A stretch of 64,000 bases of DNA from positions 80,324,236 through 80,388,235 of the forward strand of contig CM069433.1 of the NCBI GenBank assembly GCA_035610365.1, written 5' to 3'. The translations under genes were made by a program, and so were the position numbers. Shown here piece after piece: positions 25,101 to 36,080 of the stretch. Source of the stretch: Aquatica leii. Its lineage: Eukaryota > Arthropoda > Insecta > Coleoptera > Lampyridae. The notes beneath the pieces are model-generated. The model was not told where the DNA came from, did not search any database, and worked only from the letters and a program-made list of their open reading frames with translations. How positions within the stretch are numbered: the first letter of the stretch is position 1; each line of letters begins with the position of its first letter.

Positions 25101-26007
25101 TTTATATTCGAAAAAAGCTTTACAATCTTGGCACATATGACTGCATACATGACAAGGGTTAAATGTACGTATGGTCTGAAAATATGGATAAGAGAGGCAC
25201 TAATAAAATTGCAAAAATTTTTTCAAGCATTTTAAAGAATAAGAACGCTTTCCTAAAAACCTTATTCTTTTCACAGAAAAATGCGGCAGACAAAATAAAA
25301 CTAGTTTTTAGTAATTTTATAGAAATCATTGATGGCAGAGGCTGTATTTGATTCTATTAAATATAGATTCTTAGTTGTTAAACATACTCATTTTCTATCG
25401 GACAAAAATTTTGCTAAGGTAAAAAAATACAAAAAGAATGAACGCCGTACATAAATCAGAACATTGGTATCAATATAGTAAAAAACAGTAAAAGAGTCTT
25501 TTGAAGTAACAAGAATTAAAAGAATTTCCTTTCCTTTAAAGATTTTGAAAGAGAACCTAAACAAAAAAACGTTTACGTACAAAAAAATTGATTCGTTTAG
25601 CAAAGTTTATGTTTTTAGGTTTGACAAACATAACTAAAATATAACAAACATAAAACATTAACTAAATGAGATATATGTACAAAAACGTAAATCTTGAAAA
25701 AAAAAGATTGAGAAAACTGTGTTTAGCAGACTGTTTTAAGTAGAAATATAATTGTTTTTAGTATCTTTTATATCCGTAATAAAAAACAAATTTTATTTAA
25801 AAATTCATGTAAAAAATTTAAGTCAACAACAAATTAAGGAATAGACAAATTATCCTAAACTCAACTCAATCTCTTTTATAAATCCTTGTGTTGTTTTAGG
25901 TTATTGTAACTTTTTTCATGTAAAAGGATACAAGCTTTTGAACTTAATATAAGAACAAATTGGAGTTAATTGAATTTTGTAGATTTAAAATGGTTTATAA
26001 GTTTAAT
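22142..26007. other. Spacer, nothing recognised
   Basis: AT-rich, with several motif-free open frames (22566-22775 plus, 23522-23710 minus, 25035-25235 plus, 25388-25603 minus). No RNA, repeat or transposon end could be supported. Confidence 0.4.
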
Positions 26008-26697
26008 TCTTCTGAAATTCATGGCATGTTATGTTGGTTTGTGTACGCTTCAAAAACTCAAAAAGTTCTGCACCGATTGAGTTGAAATTTTAACATGATA
26101 TAAAATCCGCATCAAATATTGTTTTTATATATTTTTTGCATCAGTCACATATCTGCGACCGCGAGAAAATAATTTTTTTAACGATCAGCTGTTTACCAGT
26201 GACCGCGCCATCTGCCATAAGCTAGGAAAACACTCGCTGACAACCGAAATAATAATGACGCAGTCACATGAGAAACAATTTCGTTCCCAATTATATTGTT
26301 TATTTACAAAAAAAATTGCATCTGATTCTGATTATTATACAATCTGAATTAAATATTCACTTAAATGTGTGATAGTGTTGTGATCGAACTGCGCCTTTCA
26401 CCAAATCGTAAGTAGAGGTTATATTTTATATCAAAGATGGACAGTAAAAATATTATTAACTGACAGGTAAAATAAAAGGACTTATTATAATTCAAGTGGA
26501 TTTCTAACAGAAGTGAGTGGTTATATCTTTTTTATTACATCTAACACGTGGACGTAATTATATTATTTATTTTGGATTAACCTCACTTTTAATGTATATA
26601 AATATAATTACATTAAAACTAGCAATTATTAATTAATACGAATGTCAACCATTCAATCACAATGTGCCACTGCGAAGCGTGGCAGGGTACAGCTAGT
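26008..26697 (+). mobile_element. Non-autonomous Helitron, about 690 bp
   Basis: The 3' end is diagnostic: a 6-bp stem (TGCCAC at 26665-26670, GTGGCA at 26679-26684) with an 8-nt loop lies nine bases before the terminal CTAG (26693-26696), followed by T. Helitrons end in CTRR preceded by such a hairpin and insert between A and T without target duplication. The left part resembles insect Helitron 5' ends (TTGGTTTGTGTACGCT, then GCACCGATTGAGTTGAAATT). The exact first base is uncertain, with candidate TC starts at 26008 and 26011. There is no Rep or helicase coding sequence, so it would depend on an autonomous relative. Confidence 0.72.
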
Positions 26698-26793
26698 ATT
26701 ACATATATTTTTTAATCCCGCGGATAAAATTCAGTTATTATTGATAAAAACGATTTAAAAATTTTATAGATTCAAATATTAGAATAGTATATA

Positions 26794-28079
26794 CCCAGTA
26801 AACACAAAATTAATAATGTTTAGTAACAGTTTTAAAACAAAAAATTTATGATTCACTCTTGTTTCAAACGTAAAAGAAACCTAACTGCAATAAAATAGCT
26901 ATAAGTCCATCGCTGTTTCACTTATTTGAATCAGTATAGTTTTGGTATTTTAAATTCAAATCAGTTGCAAACTAAATGTTGCATTCGGTTTACGTTTTAA
27001 AAGCTTCGTTTTTAAACTGATACTAAATGATCGATACATGTATGATTTTTTTGTTTCAATAATGAACTAAAACAATTCTTTCAATAATATAATAATACAT
27101 TTTCGAATGCACGTTTCAAATTTTATTGCACAATAAATATTTTCAAATACAATATCACATTGAGTTTTTTACATATTGCAACTTTCCTTGATGTGGTCTT
27201 TTCACGGAAGCCTCGAAAACTGCATCAGTTACTGTTGGGTAGCAACTTTTAACCGCATCTGTAACATAGAAATAAATATTTCATTTATATACATACATAA
27301 TCATAAAGTTACACAAAATTAATTACATTTTTTAATTAAAAACAACACAAACTTAATATAAATATCACTTTAGCAATCATTAGAAAGTTATAAAAACACT
27401 GTGAATACTTTTAGCTGTACATAATCGTATAAAAAACTTGAAGAATTGAACTGTAATTATAAATCCTAAAGTATCATCAGATTTACGCAATAATCTACCT
27501 TAACGCGACCATGTGTGTTAATTTACATTTTTTTTATACAAATTAAAACATGATACATAAAGAACAGAAATGATAATAATATCGATTACATTTATGGATT
27601 ATAATAAAATGTTTCGACTTACCGTTTATTGTTCCATTTCGTAATTGTACACACAGCATCACTTATCAAACTACAACCGAACAAGTGAAAAGATATCAAT
27701 TTGCAGCGCAAGCGTTGACGACAGTAATCAAAAATATAGCAACGACTAATGCTGACTAATCACAAAGTATTCGTTTTTCCTAGAACGATTCCACTGTTTT
27801 GAAAATAATTCAATCTTATTTAATCGATCTTTAACCAATTCTAGTTATTAAAAAAATATTCGGTTTTAATAAATCCGTTTTTAGACGGTTGCTGATTATG
27901 GGATAAAAATTGCAAGTACTGAAACGGTTTAAAACTGATTGTGAAAAATCAGAACTCTTTCAATTTATTCACTGTCAGTTACATGTAAATGATATAAAAA
28001 TGGAACTAACACGAAACAACGTAATGAAACAATTGTTTTAATTTTGTGACTGTAACAGTTTCAATCCGTGTTTACTGGG
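26794..28079. mobile_element. TIR element, 12-bp TIR, TA target duplication
   Basis: CCCAGTAAACAC at 26794-26805 and its exact reverse complement at 28068-28079 bound a 1,286-bp segment, each end flanked by TA (26792-26793 and 28080-28081). Beyond the first 12 bases the ends share only loose similarity. No transposase is visible. The interior carries a candidate two-exon ORF on the minus strand (27659-27155). The superfamily is not clear: TA duplication fits Tc1/mariner and some others, but the TIR is short. Confidence 0.65.
27155..27659 (-). CDS. Candidate two-exon 46-residue protein in TIR element
   Basis: Exon 1 (27659-27623) starts with ATG and encodes MLCVQLRNGTIN plus one base. It ends at a perfect GTAAGT donor. 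Exon 2 (27258-27155) follows a TATGTTACAG acceptor after a 364-bp intron, restores the frame through an Asp codon, and reads AVKSCYPTVTDAVFEASVKR onward to a TGA. The joined frame has no stop and a protein-like mix including two Cys and a basic C-terminus. I do not recognise the family. It lies wholly inside the TIR element, so it may be element-encoded or a captured gene fragment. A longer original protein truncated by mutation is also possible. Confidence 0.35.
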
Positions 28080-28593
28080 TAGTTAAGAGTTCGTACTACG
28101 TAAAATATTTGAATTTCCAATTTGACATACATATATTTAAAATTAATATAAAAATGAATCCCTATTTCTTTTGGTCACGCCAGAACTTAAGAAGGACCAA
28201 TCTCATTTATCTTTTTTTTCTAATACTCTGTATAAAATTATTACGGAAAAAAAATTAAGCAAATTTTGTAGAAAATAGGAAACTTTTAGAGATCCTAACG
28301 CGTAAAGTCTGATTAAATAAATATCAAAAATTAAATGAAAGTGTGTCTATATCATTAATAATATTTGCCAATTCTTATATTAAAAGTTTAATTTAATATT
28401 GATTCTTGGTTTTATTTATTTTATTTTTATTGATTTGATATAGACTAACACGTGGTATTAATGGATATACAAAAAAAACTAAGGTTAATATCGATTTTTG
28501 TTAAGTTTTGATGAACCAACACGTGCATACATGATTATACTGAAAAACTAAAAAAGTTAATTTTTATTTTTAGTTGAATTTTTATTTTTCAAC

Positions 28594-29583
28594 ATGTTAT
28601 TAATTAGACGTACCAACTTAGGTCGCAGAATATGCAATGCTGCAAGTCAAATGTATATACGAGCAAATCAAACTGACGAGCAATGCGAAGGGAGAAATAA
28701 AATTGAACAGAATTGATGAAATCGAAATCAACAACATATAAAGGTTGCGTTTAATCCATATTAAGCTGCGTTCAATTATAACGCGGCAATAGATTACAGT
28801 TCACTTCAAATCGTTGCTATTATACCAATGAACGTTATGTGTTCACATTGCAACGCATTAGAGTTTAAAAATAAAGTTTTTGGATGTTGTTGTACAAGTG
28901 GCCAAATCAAGTGTACGCCATTGATACCGCCACCAGAGCAAATAGATTTATTGGTTTTCGGTAATGAGTCAGATTTTTTGACTTATATTCAGCAATAAAA
29001 TAATTGCTTTCAAATGACGTCATTTGGCGCAACAAAAAAACATTGATGTCAACAAAATGAATTATCAAATTCAAAATAAGATAGCCGGCGAATTGATGAC
29101 ATAGAAATCGGTAGATTTAGTTATTGACCAAGATGATGTTATTAACTATTCAACGGGATTTTTAAATTTACTAGAATTGCCCACTTCACAATCTGCGACT
29201 ACAAATCGGATCAGTAATCATTATGTTGTGGAACATAAACCAGCCATGTCTTTCTAATGGAGCTTGGCTTGCGGTAAAGAAATTAATGGACAATGTCAGA
29301 ACCACAATTTTGAAAGGAAAGTACAAAAGCAAAGACGTTTTAATTCAACGCATCCTTATGATTGCAAACAATATGTCTTTCGAATTTAAACGGTTACAAT
29401 TTTTATTGCGGTTTGCATTTGCAATGTGTGCAATGTGTTTGTGGCATTAATCTTAAATACCCAAGTTTTTTAGAAGGCCAATTGTATTTCGCTTCTTCCC
29501 GTGTCAGAAAATCATCAATATTCTTGATTTACGCGGCAGAAAGCAAAACTAACAATCTTGTGTATGAAAAACCATTACAATAA
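28594..29583 (+). pseudogene. Helitron Rep-helicase gene, internally deleted
   Basis: From ATG 28594 one frame reads RRTNLGRR, then ANQTDEQ, and after in-frame stops SHCNALEFKNKVFGCCCTSG, PPPEQIDLL and FQMTSFGA. This is the N-terminal region of Helitron replicases. It ends near 29035. From about 29056 the sequence is already the extreme C-terminal helicase region: NYQIQNKIAG, VIDQDDVINY, LWNINQPCLSNG, FEFKRLQFLLRFAFAM, then VCGINLKYP, FLEGQLYFASSR and TNNLVYEKPLQ before TAA at 29581-29583. The Rep (HUH) nuclease and most Pif1-type helicase motifs, normally over a thousand residues, are absent. Stops and a frameshift near 29220 add to the damage. Confidence 0.85.
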
Positions 29584-29681
29584 AAACTATGTTTTTGTAA
29601 TGTATTTTTTTTAAATTATTTTTTTCAATTCAAATTGAATATTCATAGTTAAGAAAGAACAAGGTCGGTTGGGTCAGCTAG
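28594..29681 (+). mobile_element. Internally deleted Helitron, right end defined
   Basis: The replicase remnant is followed after about 100 bp by AAGGTCGGTTGGGTCAG and CTAG at 29678-29681 with a flanking T, the expected Helitron 3' terminus. The hairpin before it is weak. The left boundary lies somewhere between 28082 and 28594 and could not be placed. The CTAG and upstream GGTCAG differ from the GGGTACAG end of the Helitron at 26.0-26.7 kb, so the two belong to different families or subfamilies. Confidence 0.65.
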
Positions 29682-29682
29682 T

Positions 29683-32530
29683 TAGTTATAAATGTGCTAC
29701 CAAAATTATACTTTATCATGTTTTTAATGTAATTTTTAATTACCTTTTAACATATCGTCTATGTTTAAACTTATTATGAATGGTTTTTAAAAGTATTTAT
29801 TAACAACATTTTGCTTTTGCAATCAATAAACTGAAAAAAAAATTCATTTGGGTATACCCAATGTTAGAAAGTTTTTTGATAACTAGAATGCTGTTGACGT
29901 GTATTGCTTTTCTAAAAAAAGCAACAAAATCATTTGTTAATGTAATTTGTAGATTAACAAAGTTTATAAAACAAAATCAATTTATAAAAGCTAAAAATTT
30001 TTTTAATTATTAGGTATTGTAACAAATTTTAAAACTAATTTATTTAAAAACTAAATATTTACACGATTCGAACCAAACGTAATTAATTAAATCTAACGAT
30101 GTTTAATAAAAACAACTAACATTAATTTATATGTTATTATCACTCGGTATTTACTGTTTGCACTTATTATTTATCTAAAACTAGTCTTTGTTTATGTTAA
30201 CAACACGTACTACACGACGTTGTATTATACACGTGCGCTTTATTTATGTAAACCGGCAAAGTTTTTTTTTCACTTCTTCCGACTCGATTCAAAAAACTAA
30301 ATTGATTTTCCTTTGAACGCTTTTTATATTCTCCCGTTATTTACATTCAGAATGTTCCACGTTTTTTGATCATGGTTTCAAATTTTTCTATTACTCCAAG
30401 AACGCCTTGCTAATATTAAAAAAAAAACTACAAGCTGACAAGGGAATATGAAAATCATACTTAAAGAAAAAAATACATAGCGGTTTCAATTCAATTTAAT
30501 TATTTTAAACAAATATAGTTTTTTAGTTTTTATTTAACAAAAATTTACAATTAGAAAAAACAAGATAAAGTTGATTATTGCAACGGATAATATTTAAAAA
30601 AAATCTTTACTGCAAGTTTGGTTTAAATACAAAAAATGACAACATTTATTACCTAGTTAGATGTATTGTATTATATATGTATTTAAAAAAGGATACTTTA
30701 GAAAAACCAAAAAGTTGATTACTTAGATGAAAATAATGGTGAATAAGTGTTTTTTGTTTATAATTATTTTTAAATAATAATTTTTTTTAATGTATAAACA
30801 TGGAATTTGTAATACTTTTGTAACACGATTACGTTTTAACAAATTATCGTTTATTAATTATTATTTTGTAGTGAGATGTAATCTACAAGTTTATTATGGT
30901 ATTTTTTCAACATGTAGTTTCTTTAAGTATAATTGATTTTCTGGCAGGTTAATGACATCGTACAAATTAATTAGAAGATTATAAGGTAACGCACATCAAA
31001 CGTATATATAAACAGATATAAGAACTGCATTTAGCATTAATGATAAGGTATAGGTATTAGACATATTTATTCAGTCAATTTTCAAAATTAGCGTGCTCTT
31101 CCTAACGTGTTAAACACGCAAATTCTGATAATCACTGTAAGGATTCTAAACTGTAACTAAAATTTTCACAATCATAACTTACTTGCAACAATGCGTAAAC
31201 AAAAAACCAACAAATTTTTGTTGCTATTTTTAGATTCGTAAAGAACTAAAACTAGTTATAGATTTGCAAAATGTAATTAAATGTTTTGGTTAACACTAAT
31301 AACCTCAAACTTACTTCTTTTTTAAATAAATTTACAATTAGTTGCAACAAATAGACAAAACATAAACGTTTTTAAAATAAAATTTGTATAACATAACAAC
31401 ATTTAATTTACCGATTACATTATCTTTATTCTGTATGTTGTAACTAAAGCATAAGCAATCACGTCGTTTTTTATGATCTTGTATTTGCAATTACTGTTTG
31501 TGTAATTTTTGTATATCACAATTTCTTATCCTGGATAATTCCCGTGTGGTCGATTTTTTACAAGCTGAGCTTTCGTTCCACGCCGTAGTGGACATCTTGA
31601 TAGTCTGATATAAAGTTTATTTTGGTCTTGTATTGTAATACAAAAGTAGCACGTGAAAACTTGAATTCTACTAGAATACTTTTATAATTTATCAATCTGT
31701 ACGTTGATAACACTGTCCTGTACGCAATTGACATTTATTATAAATAATACATTACGTTTTCTAACTGTAAATATACAATGAGCCTATTAGTTAATAGTCG
31801 TATCGCTTGCCTATCTATTAATAATAATATAATTGTAGGTTACATTAATAATTAAAACAATACAGAAATAAACAAATGAAAAAGTATTTTATGAACAAGT
31901 TATGAAAAAAATATCTAATACCCTGAAATTAAAACCGTTATTTTTAACCACTTTGAAACAATTTTATGTATTTATTTTAAAATATGTCGTTTCAAATATT
32001 TCCAGACAACTTTTATATTTAATAAAATTTAATAAATAAGTTAAGACCAGATTTTATAGTAGCATGTCAGCAAAACGTAAACAAAGTAAGATATCATCAG
32101 CACATGGATTCTATATAACTTAAGATTTAGTAAACTTGCATTCGATTCTTATAATATAGAAAGTAACAGTTTACATTATCATATAAATTTATTCATTTAC
32201 TTTAATTTTAGTTAAAAGATAAATTTACAACGTTATATGCAAAAACCAAAAAAAAACTGCTCTATCTATATTTATCAACAAATTTTAATAAACAAATAAA
32301 TAACAACTCTATAATTTAAAAAAACGTTTTCAACAAAAGTTATTATTTTACATTTTTTAATTAAATTTAGATTTTTTCAACAATATAAAGTTATAAATAA
32401 AATAGTATTAAACATTAATGAAAAAAATATTAACACGCACATCACACAAATTGTTAATTATGAAAAATAACTGTATTTTTTATTATAAGGTTATTAACAT
32501 TTTTCAATTATTTTTATTGATTAAATTATA
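29683..32530. other. AT-rich spacer, nothing recognised
   Basis: No supported gene or repeat. A short GC-richer patch at about 31540-31615 has an open minus-strand frame (SDYQDVHYGVERKLSL) that I could not place. Confidence 0.45.
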
Positions 32531-33029
32531 TACGTTGTGTCCCACGCTAGGGGTACCCTATGGAATTTAACATGGGAAAATGAAATTATTTTTTTCCTGC
32601 TTCTCAAATTAAAAAATCGCAAAAATTTTGACGCAGATTTAAAGTGGCACTTAAAACGTTTCTAAAAACAATTTTTTGATTATATCTTGATAATTAATAA
32701 ATTAATTACAGGCATTTGAAATTTGAAATTTTGAAGGTTTTTTGCGCATGCGATTCAGATCGGCTATCTTTGGTTTTTAAAGTAATATGGATGCTAAAAT
32801 TAAATTGTAGCCCGTCAAATCAACATTATGCAACTTTATTTTTGAGGAAATGGAAATTTGAAGAACAAAGACTAGAAAAATTACATTTGAAAACTTTCTG
32901 TAGGCTAAAAAAACCAAATTGTGCCCACATTTGCGTACTAATAAACCAGCTTATGATTCCAAAATAAAATAAACTTGAATTATGTTCATGTAAATAAGTA
33001 TTAAAAATCAAGTTAGCATTGATTTGTTA

Positions 33030-34117
33030 TAAAACATTTGAAGTGTTGACAGTTTTGATAGAATTGTTTTACAAGCTTCAAAAATAAATACAGAAGAAAA
33101 AATTCTTGTGGTAAAACAATATTTTCGAGGTGTTTCAAAGGTCCAAATTCGAGAAGAGTTTGCTGGTTTTTTTGCAGATAGACACATACCTTCTTTAAAG
33201 AGTACCAAAAAAACGATACAATTATTTGAAACCACTGACTCGGTAAATCCACCATGTAAATGTCAGCGTACACCACCCTTACACGATCATGAAGACAACC
33301 CTCAGAAGTTGGTAGTTCTTGCAGCTGTAGACCAAGATCCTGATGTTAGTTTGCGAGAAATTGAAGTTAATATAGGTGTTCCTCGGTCGTCAGCATTCAG
33401 ATACCTCAAACAGGTAGGCTTTAAAAGTTACCGTTGGCAATGCCATCAAGAATTATTACCACACGATTATTATGCTCGTATGAGATTTTGTGAAATAATC
33501 ACCAAAATGAACAATAACAATCGAGATTTTGTAAAAAACATTTGTTTTTCGGATAAATGTTCATCTGGACTTTTCTCAAAAATCCACACAAATTAGTAAA
33601 TGGACAAATCAATGGCGACAAACTGTTAATGTTTGAATGGGCTTGCTGGGAAGTCATGTTATTGGTCTTTTTTTCATTGAAGGTACACTTACTTCCATAA
33701 AATATCATTACCATCTACTAGAAGAAGTGTTTCCACAACTAAATGATGTTGCGGGTGAAAATCTCCAAGTTTTTTTTATGCAGGATGGTGCTCCAGCCCA
33801 TACTGCTAGACTAAACACTGGGCTTCTGAATGAAGCATTTTCAAATCAATGGATAGGCAAGAATGGTCCCGTTACATGGCCTGCTAAGTCACCTAATTTA
33901 AACCCGTGCGATTTTTTTGTGAAGTTACATAAAAGAAAAATTATTTAGAAGAGGAAAACGGTATGAAAATAGGGACGCACTAAAAGATGAAGTTCAAGTG
34001 ATATGCCGAGCTATTACCATTCGTAAATTAGCCAAAACACGGAAAAGATTTGTTGAACGGCTAACTTATTGTACAGTTCAAGCAGGAGGCATTGTTGAAC
34101 ACCTCATACCCAAATAG
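33030..34117 (+). pseudogene. Tc1/mariner-type DDD transposase, three frames
   Basis: The first frame (to 33596) has an N-terminal helical region (ILVVKQYFRG), a second helix-turn-helix (VSLREIEVNIGVPRSSAFRY) and the first catalytic block ICFSDK, where the usual Glu after Asp is Lys. A small deletion and frameshift follow. The second frame (33637-33948) has GLLGSHVIGLFFIEG, the second Asp in FMQDGAPAHTA and the third in SPNLNPCDFF. I count 41 residues between those Asps, as in DD41D groups of the IS630/Tc1/mariner superfamily. The third frame carries the C-terminus to TAG at 34117. A stop near 33634 replaces what is usually Trp. The enzyme would cut and paste DNA at TA but is not functional here. 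Confidence 0.85.
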
Positions 34118-34168
34118 GTGATTCGCCGTGGTCGTTCCGCCAAGCAGCGGATCGACAATGTTAAAAAG

Positions 34169-34308
34169 GCTCTTTACAGGGTCACAAATTCTCAATTGAA
34201 ATGAATTTTTCTGCACGACGATTATTCGAGCAATCCTGCGTTCGACCTATGGGTACCACGATGAGTGTTCGTAGATACCTATGTAAACGTAAATTTATGT
34301 TTGATTAA
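34169..34308 (+). other. Extra HTH-like open frame after the transposase
   Basis: Downstream of the transposase stop, but inside the element, a frame of about 46 codons reads FSARRLFEQSCV and then MSVRRYLCKRKF before TAA. This resembles the helix-turn-helix of Tc1-type transposases (R-x2-L, S-V-x-R-Y-L-x-K). It may be a fragment of a second transposase copy. The similarity is short. Confidence 0.25.
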
Positions 34309-34495
34309 ATATTTTTTGTCTAGTCTGCTACAGAAAATTTTCATATGTAATTCTTCTAGTCTTTGTTCTTCAAATTTCTATTTCCTCAAAAACAAAGTGT
34401 AATTAATTTATTAATTATCAAATTATAATCAAAAAATAATTTTAATTTTCCCATGTTAAATCCCATGAGGTACCCTTAGCGTGGGACACAAGGTA

Positions 34496-34871
34496 TATAG
34501 TTATTATTGTTATAATGTATTTGTTTAAAAAAATTTATTTAGTTATGCGACTACAATAACTTTATTTTGTTTAATTAAGTATATTTAGTTCTTTAACAAG
34601 TTAAATATAAAAAAAATATTTTTAACAGTTACATGCGTCACTGTATTATTATTTATTTAAAGGTTGTTAAAGAGAGATTAATTAAAAACTTAAAAAAAAA
34701 AAACTGAGCATGCAAACCGACAAAAGACGTTTGCTTAAAAACTTAGTTAACTTAGTAATTACAGACAACATCGTGTCAGCTGATTTTTAGAATACAAAAT
34801 AGACAAACTTTTAACAATAAACAATTTTAAAAAATGTTGAAATTATACATTATAATATAAATGAGCATATT
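34496..34871. other. Spacer, left 13-bp repeat at its end
   Basis: AT-rich. Ends in AAATGAGCATATT, which recurs at about 35187-35199 on the far side of the next insertion. Confidence 0.5.
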
Positions 34872-35187
34872 ATTTTTGAGGCTTTTGCGGCCATGATTTT
34901 TTAACAAATAAATATTTTTGGGTTTTGAACCGCGTTCCATATTTCAGTCAGTGATTCGTGACTATTTTGAAACCGTCACGAACCACTGACCAGAACGGCG
35001 TAATATAAAGATTTATCAGGATCCTATACCTTCAGTTTCAATTTTTTCTCAAGAAGACAGCGACATAACTGTCGAAACGTCAAATACTGTAAATTTTTCA
35101 AAGTTTGTAAGCTTTCTAAGTTTTATAAATCTCGTGAAAAGTCTAAATATGGAACGCGGTTCAAAACTCGAAAATATTTATTTGTTA
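34872..35187. mobile_element. Penelope-like short insertion with inverted ends
   Basis: A 13-bp direct repeat (AAATGAGCATATT, 34859-34871 and about 35187-35199) brackets the segment like a target duplication. Inside, about 43 bases at 34901-34943 (AACAAATAAATATTTT, then GTTTTGAACCGCGTTCCATA) recur inverted at 35146-35188. Further in are a long hairpin (34947-34962 with 34975-34990, 15 of 16 pairs) and a hammerhead-like motif. Penelope-like elements have inverted or tandem terminal repeats with hammerheads and variable target duplications. No reverse transcriptase is present, so this is a fragment or a non-autonomous derivative. Confidence 0.6.
35048..35081 (+). ncRNA. Hammerhead-ribozyme-like motif
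   Basis: Plus strand order: CTCAAGA (core CUGANGA with the G changed to C), a stem GACAG with CTGTC around the loop CGACATAA, then GAAAC and GTC. Stem II is perfect and the GAAA box is kept. It shares ACAG...CTGTCGAAAC with the minus-strand motif at 16420-16451, which supports a common Penelope-like source. The changed core base argues against strong activity. Confidence 0.55.
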
Positions 35188-35199
35188 AATGAGCATATT

Positions 35200-36080
35200 G
35201 ATAACTGTATTATAATTTGTTAAAAATTTTAATTAAAATCAAAAGTTTAGTATGAATATATTTATGAATTTATAGATATATAAGATATTATATGAAGTGA
35301 ATTAAATTAATTGAAAGTCTATTTATATGTGTATATTTGAAGTTTTTGAAAAACCGTTAGTCAAACAAGTTATTTTTAAATTACAATTAATAAGTTTTAC
35401 CAACTAAACAAAACTTTTAAATTACGGAAAATTAAGCTCACCCAATAGTTTTTTTACTTAGTAAATTGTTATAGTTAAATTTCAGAGATGGCGTAGTGCG
35501 TAATGCAGTTTAAAGTTTAATCTGCATAAATAAATTTTAAAAATGTTAATTAACTTTTTAATCATTAGAAAGCATTCATGTGCGTTTTTTTAAGTTTAAA
35601 TCAATAAATGAAATTTAAAATTTTTTGTTTTCTAACTAATTTTTCTAAATTATTTTTCGGTACCAAATAGACAAGCCTACAATTAGTAAATTCAACGTTA
35701 ATAAATCTCATGTTTTAGGTGTTCATCAAATCACAATAAATTAAAATTAAAAAAAAAACATGTATGCCGTTATTAATAACAAACAATTTTTTATCTAACT
35801 GAAAAAGAGGTTTTTAATTTTCAAAATAATATTTATTGAAAAAATTATTGTTGTTAGTCATAAATTTGAATTTTTTGCGTGTCAACATAAACGTCCCACA
35901 ATTTTTAAGAAATTTTGAGATTTTGGGAGCCTTGTAGTTTCTGTTTGAGCAATAAAATGTTTCACGCAATTTGTTCTTGTCTAAATTAGGCGTTTTTTTC
36001 TTGTTTTACTCAGGTTCAAAAATGCTTACTTGTTACAAAAAAACGCCCACGTTAAATAAATTACTATTATTAATAATGAT
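35200..36080. other. Spacer, nothing recognised
   Basis: No coding or repeat signal supported. Confidence 0.4.

Larger units (their letters stand above)
32533..34493 (+). mobile_element. Tc1/mariner-type element with long TIRs
   Basis: Left end 32533 and right end 34493 are flanked by TA (32531-32532, 34494-34495). The outer TIR begins C(G/C)TTGTGTCCCACGCTA and matches inward for about 60 bases (GGGTACC, ATTTAACATGGGAAAAT). A second inverted block continues further in: 32664-32712 against about 34382-34432, and 32838-32905 against 34325-34392. About 100 bp at 32713-32830 are present only on the left side. The interior holds a broken transposase gene on the plus strand. Length (1,961 bp) and structure fit a complete though inactive element. 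Confidence 0.88.

Noticed and set aside
29362..29583. Separate short gene ending in YEKPLQ
   Set aside because: It is the frameshifted C-terminus of the Helitron helicase, not an independent gene.
33013..33276. Minus-strand open frames opposite the transposase
   Set aside because: Shadows of the plus-strand transposase, which carries all conserved motifs.
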